A DNA stretch of 10,807 bases, taken from the NCBI GenBank assembly GCA_002409585.1, contig DHNP01000021.1:1-10807 (forward strand), given 5' to 3'. The notes under the pieces are model-generated. The model was given only the letters and a program-made list of their open reading frames with translations, ran no database searches and was not told the DNA's origin. The translations under genes were made by a program, and so were the position numbers. The stretch's first letter is position 1, and each line of letters begins with the position of its first letter. Shown here piece by piece: positions 1 through 6,459 of the stretch. Origin of the DNA: Ruminococcaceae bacterium UBA5413. GTDB lineage: Bacteria; Bacillota; Clostridia; Oscillospirales; Acutalibacteraceae.

Positions 1-136
1 TTCAGATTTTCCTTAATTCGAAGAGGAGCGCGGCCGGTTCGTTTGAAAATTCAGATTTCGCGTATGCACTCTTGTTTTAAGCAGAATTTATCCCGCGGCT
101 TGTCTGCGGACACTGTCCCGCAACAAAGTGAATTAA
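1..136. other. Spacer upstream of 5S rRNA, no gene seen
   Basis: No open reading frame or tRNA is recognisable here. It contains a 9-base direct repeat (TTCAGATTT at 1-9 and 50-58) and a small GC-rich dyad (CCGC...GCGG, about 103-118). The 3' end of a 23S rRNA is not visible. Position just before a 5S gene suggests a 23S-5S spacer of an rRNA operon, but that is inference from context only. Confidence 0.5.
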
Positions 137-251
<115 letters not shown>

Positions 252-261
252 ATTTTAATAT

Positions 262-336
262 GGCTCGTTGGTCAAGCGGTTAAGACACCGGCCTCTCACG
301 CCGTTAACGGGGGTTCGATTCCCCCACGAGTCACCA
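262..336 (+). tRNA. tRNA-Glu, anticodon CTC
   Basis: This is a full cloverleaf with the CCA end encoded. The acceptor stem GGCTCGT pairs with ACGAGTC (one G-U pair), the discriminator base is A, and the T-arm is GGGGG-TTCGATT-CCCCC. The anticodon loop CTCTCAC gives anticodon CTC, decoding GAG as glutamate. The sequence closely follows Firmicute tRNA-Glu (GGTCAAGCGGTTAAGACACC in the D-arm region). In the anticodon stem CCGGC/GCCGT the outermost pair is a C27-U43 mismatch, where G43 would be expected. Most Firmicutes rely on a TTC-anticodon tRNA-Glu, so this is probably a second isoacceptor. It is probably cotranscribed with the 5S gene and ends at the terminator just downstream. Confidence 0.95.
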
Positions 337-345
337 TATGATTGT

Positions 346-385
346 CCCGTATAAATGTTGCTGCAGCATTTATGCGGGGCTTTTT
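346..385 (+). terminator. Rho-independent terminator of the 5S-tRNA-Glu unit
   Basis: A 12-bp stem (CCCGTATAAATG with CATTTATGCGGG, one G-U pair), a loop that can pair further (GCTGCAG core), and a T run CTTTTT at 380-385. It begins 10 bases after the tRNA CCA end, so it most likely ends the rRNA/tRNA transcript. Confidence 0.85.
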
Positions 386-457
386 GTACTGCCGGGGGCA
401 GGCCGTAGATGTGAAGCTACTGAAAGAAACGCTCTGCGGAAAGGCAGATTGGAATTT

Positions 458-1092
458 ATGGAATAAAAGTTATTTAAAGTCAGAAAACCGTCACAAGAGC
501 TTTCCGTTAAGCGGCAGGTTATTAACACGCTGCTTATCCTTGCACTGGGGATATTTCTTGGGCTTTTCTCAAAGTACCTTGATAATTCGTCAAGCCTGCC
601 GTGGCTTGCGCAAAAATTGGATTTAGCTAATTTTTTAAGCAGATTAACTGTATGGCTCGTCATTGCTGTGTGCATTTCGGTATTCAGCAGTACTCCGAAG
701 CGGGCAGCGGTGAACGTGTTCGCCTTTTTTGCGGAAATGGTTTCTGCATATTACATGTATTCAGAATTTATTGCAGGATTTTTTCCTCTGCATTATGCAA
801 TGATATGGGCGGCGCTCACTGCTGTATCTCCGTTCCTGGCGTATATATGCTGGTATGCCAAAGGAACCGGCCGGCGGCTATTATCTCTTCGCTTATTGTT
901 GGAACGGTTGACTGGGCAACTGTCCATATTGGAATGGGATATATAAGCGTAACATCAATTTTAGATGTAATAATGCTTGTCATATCAATAGCTGTCCTTT
1001 GGAGAAATACCGTAAAGCAATCGCTTCTTATGCTGGGGCTGGGTGTTTTGACGCTTATGGTATTGCAATTCGTTATGCCGTTTAGCTTTTAA
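458..1092 (+). pseudogene. Decayed multi-pass membrane protein gene (nonsense plus frameshift)
   Basis: Reading frame 2 from ATG 458 gives M-E-stop, then continues open from codon 467 as KLFKVRKPSQELSVKRQ and several hydrophobic segments up to ICWYAKGTG near 870. The sense of the protein then continues one frame away (AAIISSLIVGTVDWAT... to VLQFVMPFSF, stop 1090-1092). A single missing base in the CCGGCCGGCGG stretch (866-879) would join the two halves into one protein of about 211 residues with five or six membrane spans. The layout resembles a clostridial hypothetical membrane protein of similar length that I recall but cannot name; its function is unknown. The TAA at codon 3 (464-466) is one base from AAA (Lys), which would fit the lysine-rich start. 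A weak AAGGCAG at 441-447 could be the old ribosome binding site. Two independent lesions argue for true decay rather than one sequencing error. No other start codon lies in the upstream frame before TTG 617. Confidence 0.75.
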
Positions 1093-1160
1093 ATTAATTG
1101 CAGGGCAGCCCGTCATAAAGATGCCCATTATTAAAATGAGAAAAATTTGAAGGCGTCAAC

Positions 1161-1189
1161 TTGAGATAATGGGAAATGCAATGTATAAT
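1161..1189 (+). promoter_or_regulatory. Sigma-A-type promoter for the FMN reductase gene
   Basis: TTGAGA (1161-1166), a 17-base spacer, and a perfect TATAAT (1184-1189). The start of transcription would lie near 1196, giving a leader of about 85 nt before the TTG start at 1282. Confidence 0.75.
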
Positions 1190-1214
1190 ATCAGTGGATA
1201 GCCAATAACAGAGT

Positions 1215-1232
1215 CAATGGAAATTGCCATTG
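1215..1232 (+). promoter_or_regulatory. Small hairpin in the leader of the FMN reductase gene
   Basis: Perfect 6-bp inverted repeat CAATGG-AAATTG-CCATTG inside the predicted leader. No T run follows directly, so it is not a clear terminator. It could be an operator or a leader structure, or chance. Function is unknown. Confidence 0.3.
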
Positions 1233-1281
1233 GGGTAGGTTTAAACTGTAATTTTTTAACAGATGAAGGAAGTGTGCCGCA

Positions 1282-1833
1282 TTGGAAAAAGTAAAGATAT
1301 TGGCGATTGTCGGGTCACTGAGGAAGGATTCACTTAACAGGCAGCTCGCGCTTGCCGCCAGGGAGGCTGTCGGCGGCAGGGCGGATTTTTCACTGCTTTC
1401 TTATGATGACGTACCGCTTATGAACCAGGATATCGAGTACCCAGCGCCTGGGGCGGTAAGCCGTGTGCGCGGTGAAGTCAAAGCGGCGGACGGCATATGG
1501 TTTTTTACTCCGGAATACAACCACTTTTTTCCCGGAGTACTTAAAAACCTTATTGACTGGCTGTCGCGCCCAATAAGCAAAGAACAGCCGCAGGTGCTTG
1601 CGGGCAAACCGGCCGCCGTAAGCGGGATAACGCCGGGCATGTCGGGTACAGGCATAGCGCAGGACCACCTTATCACGCTGATAAGCTTCCTTAACATGGA
1701 CGTAATGAATGCGCCGCGCCTTACCGTACCTAACGCGATGGGGCAGGTTGACGAAAACGGCAGGCTTAAACTTAAAGGAAGTTATCCTTTCCTCAAGACA
1801 CAGGCAGATGATTTTATAAGTTTTATAGGGTAA
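1282..1833 (+). CDS. NADPH-dependent FMN reductase family protein
   Basis: A 183-residue soluble flavodoxin-like protein that should bind FMN and pass electrons from NAD(P)H to FMN, quinones or other small acceptors in the cytoplasm. The true substrate cannot be told from sequence. The N-terminal phosphate-binding loop is GSLRKDSLNR (residues 11-20) after a first beta strand ILAIV. The family's second signature, TPEYNHFFPGVLKNLIDW (76-93), follows, then GKPAAVSG (108-115) and a glycine-rich loop. Length is normal for the FMN_red (PF03358) family. The start is TTG, chosen because AAGGAAG at 1266-1272 lies 9 bases upstream and the flavodoxin fold begins immediately. It has its own promoter and stands alone, ending at a bidirectional terminator opposite the convergent reductase gene. 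A role in quinone or flavin reduction, possibly stress-related, is inference. Confidence 0.9.
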   Translation: MEKVKILAIVGSLRKDSLNRQLALAAREAVGGRADFSLLSYDDVPLMNQDIEYPAPGAVSRVRGEVKAADGIWFFTPEYNHFFPGVLKNLIDWLSRPISKEQPQVLAGKPAAVSGITPGMSGTGIAQDHLITLISFLNMDVMNAPRLTVPNAMGQVDENGRLKLKGSYPFLKTQADDFISFIG

Positions 1834-1865
1834 TATTTATACGGTAAATAATCTTATACAGCATG

Positions 1866-1908
1866 ATAAAAGGGCTTTCCGTATGCGTTGTACGGTAAGC
1901 CCTTTTAT
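1866..1908. terminator. Bidirectional terminator between convergent genes
   Basis: An 18-bp stem with one mismatch: ATAAAAGGGCTT(T)CCGTA pairs with TACGG(T)AAGCCCTTTTAT across a 7-base loop. On both strands the 3' arm ends in CCCTTTTAT, so it can serve both the FMN reductase gene (plus) and the YqhD-like gene (minus) that converge here. Confidence 0.85.
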
Positions 1909-1927
1909 GGCAGAATAACGTTTGCTG

Positions 1928-3088
1928 CTAAAGCGCGAGCCTGAGGATTTCACCCATTTCTTTCGGCCCTATGTCGTGGTGTTCACCGCAGCCTGTCTGG
2001 CCGTGTTCCTCAAGCTTTTTCACGAGCTTAGGTATGGCGTCTTCACCTATGCCGTAGTCCGAAAGATGCGTTTTGGTCCCCATTTTTTCAAAGAAAGCGC
2101 GCGTTTCGTTTATTGTAACGTCCGCAAGCTCGTCGTCACTGCCGGTTTTACCGAGGACTCGGCGGGCAAACTGGGCCAGCTTCTGTTTTTTGCTTTCTTT
2201 TTCGTATTCGTAAACAGCCGGCAATACTACGGCGAGGGTGCGCCCGTGGTCTATGCCGAACATTGCGGTCAGTTCATGGCCTATGGCGTGGCTTACCCAG
2301 TCCTGCGGCACACCTGTTGCGAGTATGCGGTTAAGCCCGTTTGTCGCCGCCCACATTATGTTGGCGCGCGCATCGTAGTCATCGGGCTTTTCCAAAGCGA
2401 TGGGCCCCTCCTCCATAAGCGTTTTAAAAACTGCCTCGCTGAACCTGTCCGGTATCTGCGCGCGTACGGGGTACGTCATGTACTGCTCCGCTACGTGTAC
2501 GAAAGCATCCACAACTCCGTTGGCCGTCTGCCTCGGCGGCAGGCTGAACGTGACAGACGGGTCGAGTACAGCAAACTTAGGCTTTAGGCATTCAGCTGCA
2601 AAACCGAGCTTGTCGCCTGTTCCCACACGGCTTATGACGCCTGTGTCGTTCATTTCGGAACCGGTGGCCGGTATGGTCATAATGCTTGCCACAGGCAGGC
2701 AGTTTTTCACTTTTTCACCGTGTGTCGTCAGTATTTCCCAAAGGTTGTTTTGGTCGTAGTACTTTGAAGCCGCCGCTATGAATTTTGTGCCGTCAAGCAC
2801 AGAGCCGCCGCCTACGGCAAGAAGAAAATCTATTTTTTCTTGCTTTACTATCGGCAGTGCCTTTATGAGCGTTTCGTAATGCGGGTTGGACTCTATGCCG
2901 CCGAACTCGAAGGTCTTAAAGCCCTTGAGTGCGCTGTGCACCTGGTCCATTACGCCGTTTTTAAAAACGCTTCCGCGCCCGTATGTTACGAGGACGCGGG
3001 AGCCATCGGGGATTTCATGCCTTATGTTTGCTATCTGTCCTTTGCCGAAAAGCACCTTTGTGCTTAGGCATAACGTGAAGTTGTCCAT
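1928..3088 (-). CDS. YqhD-like iron-containing alcohol dehydrogenase (NADPH-dependent aldehyde reductase)
   Basis: A 386-residue group III metal-dependent alcohol dehydrogenase. It should reduce aldehydes (short-chain or lipid-peroxidation derived) to alcohols with NADPH in the cytoplasm. The sequence lines up almost without gaps with E. coli YqhD as I recall it: FGKGQIA near the start, the nucleotide loop GGGSVLDG (93-100), PATGSE (140-145) and K160. The metal ligands D194, H198 (GVVDAFVHVAEQY), H267 and H281 (GHELTAMFGIDH) fall at the same numbers as in YqhD. One difference is R38 in YGRGS, where YqhD has glycine in a loop near the cofactor. The start ATG 3088 is preceded by GAAAGGAA (3099-3106 plus coordinates). 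Butanol-dehydrogenase-like use in fermentation is an alternative role. It is a single gene, divergent from phoH. Confidence 0.93.
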   Translation of the reverse strand: MDNFTLCLSTKVLFGKGQIANIRHEIPDGSRVLVTYGRGSVFKNGVMDQVHSALKGFKTFEFGGIESNPHYETLIKALPIVKQEKIDFLLAVGGGSVLDGTKFIAAASKYYDQNNLWEILTTHGEKVKNCLPVASIMTIPATGSEMNDTGVISRVGTGDKLGFAAECLKPKFAVLDPSVTFSLPPRQTANGVVDAFVHVAEQYMTYPVRAQIPDRFSEAVFKTLMEEGPIALEKPDDYDARANIMWAATNGLNRILATGVPQDWVSHAIGHELTAMFGIDHGRTLAVVLPAVYEYEKESKKQKLAQFARRVLGKTGSDDELADVTINETRAFFEKMGTKTHLSDYGIGEDAIPKLVKKLEEHGQTGCGEHHDIGPKEMGEILRLAL

Positions 3089-3303
3089 TCCGTTGTCATT
3101 CCTTTCGCAATGTCATTATTGCCTTGAATCTTAAAACAGCCTTAAAATTATATTACTTTCAATTATATTATATCATATTTTTTAAGTCTTATCGGATGAA
3201 ATATGAAAAGACTGAAAATTAATCAGCAAACGTAAGTGCCGTAAGATAATTATAGGCTTGCATTATAATTTACAAAAAAATAACAATTTAAACCTGTTTT
3301 ATA
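3089..3303. other. AT-rich intergenic region between divergent yqhD-like gene and phoH
   Basis: No coding sequence is supported here. The stretch holds the ribosome binding site of the minus-strand gene (GAAAGGAA, 3099-3106). It has several minus-strand TATAAT boxes (3162-3167, 3167-3172 and about 3263-3268), none with a good -35 hexamer at 16-18 bases. It also has an inverted repeat AGTCTT (3185-3190) / AAGACT (3208-3213) that could be an operator for the reductase gene. The minus-strand promoter therefore cannot be pinned down. Confidence 0.5.
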
Positions 3304-3332
3304 GTGACTTGTCAACCGGTTTGTGTTATAAT
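3304..3332 (+). promoter_or_regulatory. Extended -10 promoter for the phoH operon
   Basis: TGT followed by TATAAT (3324-3332) is an extended -10 element. Seventeen bases upstream is GTGACT (3304-3309), a 4/6 match to TTGACA. The spacer contains the 8-bp palindrome AACCGGTT (3314-3321). Transcription would begin near 3339, about 74 nt before the chosen phoH start. Confidence 0.6.
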
Positions 3333-3412
3333 AAATTTTAAACAAGCAGTATGTGCCTGTGCGGGCGACGCAGGGGCCGCGTACGTTGGATTTTCTTTTG
3401 GGAGATTGGACG

Positions 3413-4369
3413 TTGGAACAAAGGATAGACATTGACCGTATGGAACAGGCGGCCGCTCTTTTCGGAAACCTGGACGAGAATGTCAAAACTATAGAGAAGG
3501 AATACGGCGTAGCGGTTACGTACCGCGGGGGCGACATAAAGGTTTCCGGAGAACCGGAAAATGTGTCAAAAGCCGTCCGCGCAGTAAGGGCGCTTATTTC
3601 CATGGTTAATAAAGGCGAAGCGCTCAGCGACCAGAATATCCGCTACTGTATCTCGCTTGTGAACGACGGATGTGAAAATAAGATAGAATCGCTTTCGCGG
3701 GGATGCATCTGCATTACCGCAAAGGGCAAGCCTGTAAAGCCTAAAACAATAGGCCAGGAAAAGTATTGCGCCGCTATTGCGAAAAATACCATAACGCTGT
3801 GCGTCGGCCCTGCCGGAACGGGAAAAACTTACCTTGCCGTTGCCATGGCTGTGACTGCGTTCAGGGCGCAGGAGGTAAACAGGATAGTCCTTACGAGGCC
3901 GGCCGTAGAAGCCGGCGAAAAGCTCGGTTTCCTGCCCGGAGACCTTCAGCAGAAGGTAGACCCGTATTTAAGGCCCCTTTACGATGCTTTGTTCGACATG
4001 CTCGGAAGCGACACGTACCAAAAGTACGTGGAAAGGGGCAACATTGAAGTCGCACCGCTCGCGTATATGCGCGGGAGGACTTTGGACGACAGCTTCATTA
4101 TTTTGGATGAAGCACAGAACACTACATCTGAACAGATGAAAATGTTCCTTACAAGGCTTGGGTTCAACTCTAAGATGGTTATAACGGGCGATATTACACA
4201 GACGGACCTGCCGGAAGGCCGCCACTCGGGGCTTAAGCAGGTTTTGCATATCCTCAGCGGCATAGACGGTATAGCCGAGATAAAGCTCGGCGGCATGGAC
4301 ATCGTACGCAACAGACTGGTACAGGAAATAATAAAAGCTTATGAAAGAAATGGAGAAGCGAGCCGATAA
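3413..4369 (+). CDS. phoH: PhoH family P-loop ATPase
   Basis: A 318-residue PhoH-like protein. The family has a P-loop NTPase core related to helicase domain 1 and is linked to RNA and rRNA metabolism through its constant neighbour YbeY, but its substrate is unsettled. N-terminal residues 1-65 form a KH-like segment (AAALFGNLDENVKTIEKEYG). The ATPase region shows Walker A GPAGTGKT (132-139), TRPAVEAGEKLGFLPGD (161-177), DPYLRPLYDAL (183-193), Walker B ILDEAQN (230-236) and TGDITQTDLP (258-267), all typical. The frame is open back to GTG 3353, but I choose TTG 3413. GGGAG at 3400-3404 lies 8 bases upstream of it, and MEQRIDIDRMEQAAALFGN matches the usual family start. It is first gene of the cluster; its stop is 2 bases before ybeY. 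Confidence 0.95.
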   Translation: MEQRIDIDRMEQAAALFGNLDENVKTIEKEYGVAVTYRGGDIKVSGEPENVSKAVRAVRALISMVNKGEALSDQNIRYCISLVNDGCENKIESLSRGCICITAKGKPVKPKTIGQEKYCAAIAKNTITLCVGPAGTGKTYLAVAMAVTAFRAQEVNRIVLTRPAVEAGEKLGFLPGDLQQKVDPYLRPLYDALFDMLGSDTYQKYVERGNIEVAPLAYMRGRTLDDSFIILDEAQNTTSEQMKMFLTRLGFNSKMVITGDITQTDLPEGRHSGLKQVLHILSGIDGIAEIKLGGMDIVRNRLVQEIIKAYERNGEASR

Positions 4370-4371
4370 TT

Positions 4372-4881
4372 ATGGGAAAAGTAAGAGTTATCATAACAAA
4401 CAAACAGAAAGCAGTAAAGATCCCGACGGGCCTGCGCATGCTTGTGCGCCGCTGCTGCACCGCCGTGCTTAAGATGGAAAATTTCAAGGAGTCCGCCGAA
4501 ATCAGCGTTACGTTTGTAGACAACAAGCAGATAAAGCAGCTTAACAAACAGTACCGCTCGAAAGATGTCGAAACGGACGTCCTTTCGTTCCCTATGGGCG
4601 ACAAGGGCGAGTACGACCTTGACCGCAGCACGGGGGCGCTGGTGCTCGGCGACGTAGTCATCTCGCTGCAGAAAGCCGTCAGCCAGGCAAGGGTTTACGG
4701 CCACAGCCTCGAGCGCGAGGTCGGGTACCTTACAGCCCACTCAATGCTGCATCTTTTGGGCTACGACCACGAAAAAGGCGGCATAGAAAAGGTACGCATG
4801 CGCGAAAAAGAAGAACAGGTAATGACTCAGCTTGGCCTGCCGAGTACATCAAGTTATGTATTGGATGAGGACGAGGAATAA
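4372..4881 (+). CDS. ybeY: Endoribonuclease YbeY (rRNA maturation factor)
   Basis: A 169-residue zinc-dependent single-strand RNase required in many bacteria for 16S rRNA 3'-end maturation and 70S ribosome quality control. The metal site H-x3-H-x5-H is complete: H123, H127 and H133 in HSMLHLLGYDH. The conserved NKQYRSKDVETDVLSFP segment (58-74, with R61) precedes it, and LGDVVIS (92-98) is the expected middle strand. Length is normal; the acidic tail (LDEDEE) is variable in the family. It starts 2 bases after the phoH stop; GGAGAAG at 4352-4358, inside the end of phoH, is a somewhat distant ribosome binding site, so translation may be coupled. PhoH-YbeY pairing is among the most conserved neighbourhoods in bacteria. 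In B. subtilis pgpH (yqfF) sits between them; it is missing here. Confidence 0.96.
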   Translation: MGKVRVIITNKQKAVKIPTGLRMLVRRCCTAVLKMENFKESAEISVTFVDNKQIKQLNKQYRSKDVETDVLSFPMGDKGEYDLDRSTGALVLGDVVISLQKAVSQARVYGHSLEREVGYLTAHSMLHLLGYDHEKGGIEKVRMREKEEQVMTQLGLPSTSSYVLDEDEE

Positions 4882-4884
4882 GGC

Positions 4885-5367
4885 GTGCGTTTTTTAAAAA
4901 GCGTTAAGTACGCTTTCCGCGGAATAGTATACTGCATAAATAACGAGCGCAATATGCGCATACACACGGTTATAGCACTGTATGTATTTGTTTTTTCGTT
5001 TTTTTTCGGACTGTCATGTACACAGTACGCCGTACTGTTCCTCACGTTTTCATCGGTTATGGCCGCAGAGATGTTTAACTCCGTTGCGGAAGCGCTTTCC
5101 GATATGACTGCCGCAAGCTTTAACCAGGTTGTACGCATCATTAAGGACATGGCCTCCGGCGGCGTGCTTATTGCGGCCGTTTTTTCTGTGTGCGTAGGGG
5201 TATGCCTGTTTTGGCGGCCTGCCGTTTTTTCAAAAATAGTCAGGTATTTTGCCGCTTCGCCGCCGCTTGCGGCGCTGCTCGCGGCTGCTACTTTTTTATG
5301 TGTGATTTATATAATGATGGGGCCTCTCGGCATAAGGGACTTTGTGCACAGAAGAAGAAATAAATGA
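4885..5367 (+). CDS. dgkA: DgkA family undecaprenol/diacylglycerol kinase
   Basis: A 160-residue integral membrane kinase. In Gram-positives this family mainly phosphorylates undecaprenol, feeding the cell-wall lipid carrier; in E. coli the homologue phosphorylates diacylglycerol. Visible marks are FRGI (11-14), the N-terminal glutamate E21 in NNERNMRIH, the catalytic segment AAEMFNSVAEALSD (60-73, with E62, N65, E69, D73) and IIKDMASGGVLIAA (85-98, with K87 and D88). Hydrophobic helices lie at about 28-43, 46-62 and 92-110. A fourth one at about 124-146 exceeds the usual three-helix core. The start is GTG, with GAGGA (4873-4877) 7 bases upstream inside the end of ybeY. The extra C-terminal helix is too short to be a PAP2 phosphatase domain, a fusion seen in some relatives. 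Confidence 0.92.
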   Translation: MRFLKSVKYAFRGIVYCINNERNMRIHTVIALYVFVFSFFFGLSCTQYAVLFLTFSSVMAAEMFNSVAEALSDMTAASFNQVVRIIKDMASGGVLIAAVFSVCVGVCLFWRPAVFSKIVRYFAASPPLAALLAAATFLCVIYIMMGPLGIRDFVHRRRNK

Positions 5368-5382
5368 AAAGGTGATATCATT

Positions 5383-6297
5383 TTGTCAGAAAAAGGAAAA
5401 ACAGCGTTTATTGCCATAGTCGGCAGGCCTAACGTAGGAAAGTCGTCGCTTTTGAACGCAATGCTCCCCAAAAAAGTGGCGATTGTTTCTTCAAAGCCGC
5501 AGACTACGCGCACCCGCATTACGGGCGTGCTTACCGACGGCGAAACGCAGCTTGTTTTTATAGATACTCCCGGGCTTTTAAAGCCGAAAAACCGTTTGGG
5601 CGAGTATATGGTGAAGTCCGTCAGCGAGTCCGTGTCAAGCGTGGACGCGTGCGCCCTTGTCATAGAGGCCGGACGTGAAGTCTCAGCCGCGGCGCTTGAT
5701 TTGATAGAAAAGTTCAAGGCTTCCGGAATGCCTGCCGTTTTGGTGATAAATAAGATTGACCTGCTTAAGGATAAAACGGCTTTGATGGAGCAGATTGCTG
5801 GTGTTTCAAAGCTGTACGCTTTTAAAGCCGTGGTTCCGGTTTCCGCGGCTGACGGGAGCGGGGTGCGGGACCTTGTGGCCGAGTTTGAAAAGCTCGCCAT
5901 GCCCGGACCTCATTTTTTCGGCGACGACATGGTTACAGACCAGCCGGAGCGCGTCTTTGCATCGGAGATTATAAGGGAAAAGCTCCTGCGCCTGCTGCAC
6001 TTTGAAGTACCGCACGGCTTGGCGGTAGTTGTTGACAGCATGAGTGAACGCGAAGGGAAAAGCGGCATAATGGACATTTCCGCCACTATTTACTGTGAAA
6101 AAGAGAGCCATAAGGGCATCATAATAGGCGGCGGCGGCTCTATGCTGAAAAAAGTCGGGACTTACGCGCGCGGGGACATGGAGAAATTTTTTGACTGTAA
6201 AGTGAACCTTAAGCTTTGGGTAAAAGTAAAGGAAAACTGGAGGAACAGCGAGCCTGTCCTCAGGGCTTTCGGCTACGGCAGCAAAAATTTTGATTAG
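5383..6297 (+). CDS. era: GTPase Era
   Basis: A 304-residue Ras-like GTPase that binds the 3' end of 16S rRNA and acts in 30S subunit assembly at the membrane-cytoplasm interface. The GTPase motifs are in order: G1 GRPNVGKSS (14-22), the effector region KPQTTRTRITGV (38-49), G3 DTPG (61-64), G4 NKID (123-126) and G5 VSAADG (153-158). The C-terminal KH domain carries HKGIIIGGGGSMLKKVG (243-259). The RNA-binding loop reads GGGG where I expect G-K-G-G, so a usually basic residue is glycine here. The start is TTG 5383, supported by AAAGGTGAT (5368-5376) at correct spacing; no ATG is available before the G1 motif. It lies 15 bases after dgkA. The cdd gene that separates them in B. subtilis is absent. 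Confidence 0.97.
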   Translation: MSEKGKTAFIAIVGRPNVGKSSLLNAMLPKKVAIVSSKPQTTRTRITGVLTDGETQLVFIDTPGLLKPKNRLGEYMVKSVSESVSSVDACALVIEAGREVSAAALDLIEKFKASGMPAVLVINKIDLLKDKTALMEQIAGVSKLYAFKAVVPVSAADGSGVRDLVAEFEKLAMPGPHFFGDDMVTDQPERVFASEIIREKLLRLLHFEVPHGLAVVVDSMSEREGKSGIMDISATIYCEKESHKGIIIGGGGSMLKKVGTYARGDMEKFFDCKVNLKLWVKVKENWRNSEPVLRAFGYGSKNFD

Positions 6298-6344
6298 CGG
6301 CCTGTGCGGGATTTAACTGCTGCCTTTGCCATTAATTAAAAATA

Positions 6345-6374
6345 TTGCTATATTGTGGGCTTAATACATATAAT
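6345..6374 (+). promoter_or_regulatory. Possible internal promoter for yqzL-recO(-mutS2)
   Basis: TTGCTA (6345-6350), 18-base spacer, TATAAT (6369-6374) in the 162-base gap after era, the largest gap inside the cluster. It would give a leader of about 80 nt before yqzL. It is AT-rich sequence, so a chance match is possible. Confidence 0.5.
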
Positions 6375-6402
6375 TACCGCTCATATAAAACGCTTAAAAA
6401 CA

Positions 6403-6445
6403 AACACTTTTACTGCGGGCAATGTTAAGACAAGCGTAAAGTGTT
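6403..6445 (+). promoter_or_regulatory. Hairpin overlapping the yqzL ribosome binding site
   Basis: An 8-bp inverted repeat AACACTTT (6403-6410) / AAAGTGTT (6438-6445), extendable by AC/GT and GC pairs past single-base bulges, with a loop of about 17 nt. Its 3' arm ends in the first two bases of the ribosome binding site TTAGGAG (6444-6450), so folding could limit ribosome access. The regulatory role is inference. Confidence 0.35.
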
Positions 6446-6459
6446 AGGAGCTGTTTTGT

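Noticed and set aside
1..58. Repeat TTCAGATTT at 1-9 and 50-58 as part of a CRISPR or repeat array
   Set aside because: Only two copies of 9 bases with no regular spacing or third unit. No CRISPR-like array is seen anywhere in the window.
342..626. Open frame of 94 codons from TTG 342
   Set aside because: It begins inside the tRNA-Glu terminator, has no ribosome binding site, and its product looks random. The real coding sense at 467-617 is in another frame.
652..1092. Open frame of 146 codons from ATG 652 as a stand-alone gene
   Set aside because: Its first third is out of frame with the membrane protein sense. Only the part after about 870 is genuine and belongs to the broken gene.
458..1092. 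Programmed ribosomal frameshift instead of a pseudogene
   Set aside because: No slippery heptamer is seen at 866-879, and the stop at codon 3 would still block expression.
1922..2587. 221-codon plus-strand open frame
   Set aside because: It lies entirely antisense to the YqhD-like gene, whose motifs and catalytic residues are complete. Long antisense frames are expected in GC-biased codon use.
3351..3428. 25-codon upstream frame (ATG 3351) overlapping the phoH start
   Set aside because: No ribosome binding site precedes it and the predicted peptide is Arg/Trp-rich without known pattern; likely chance in a GC-rich leader.
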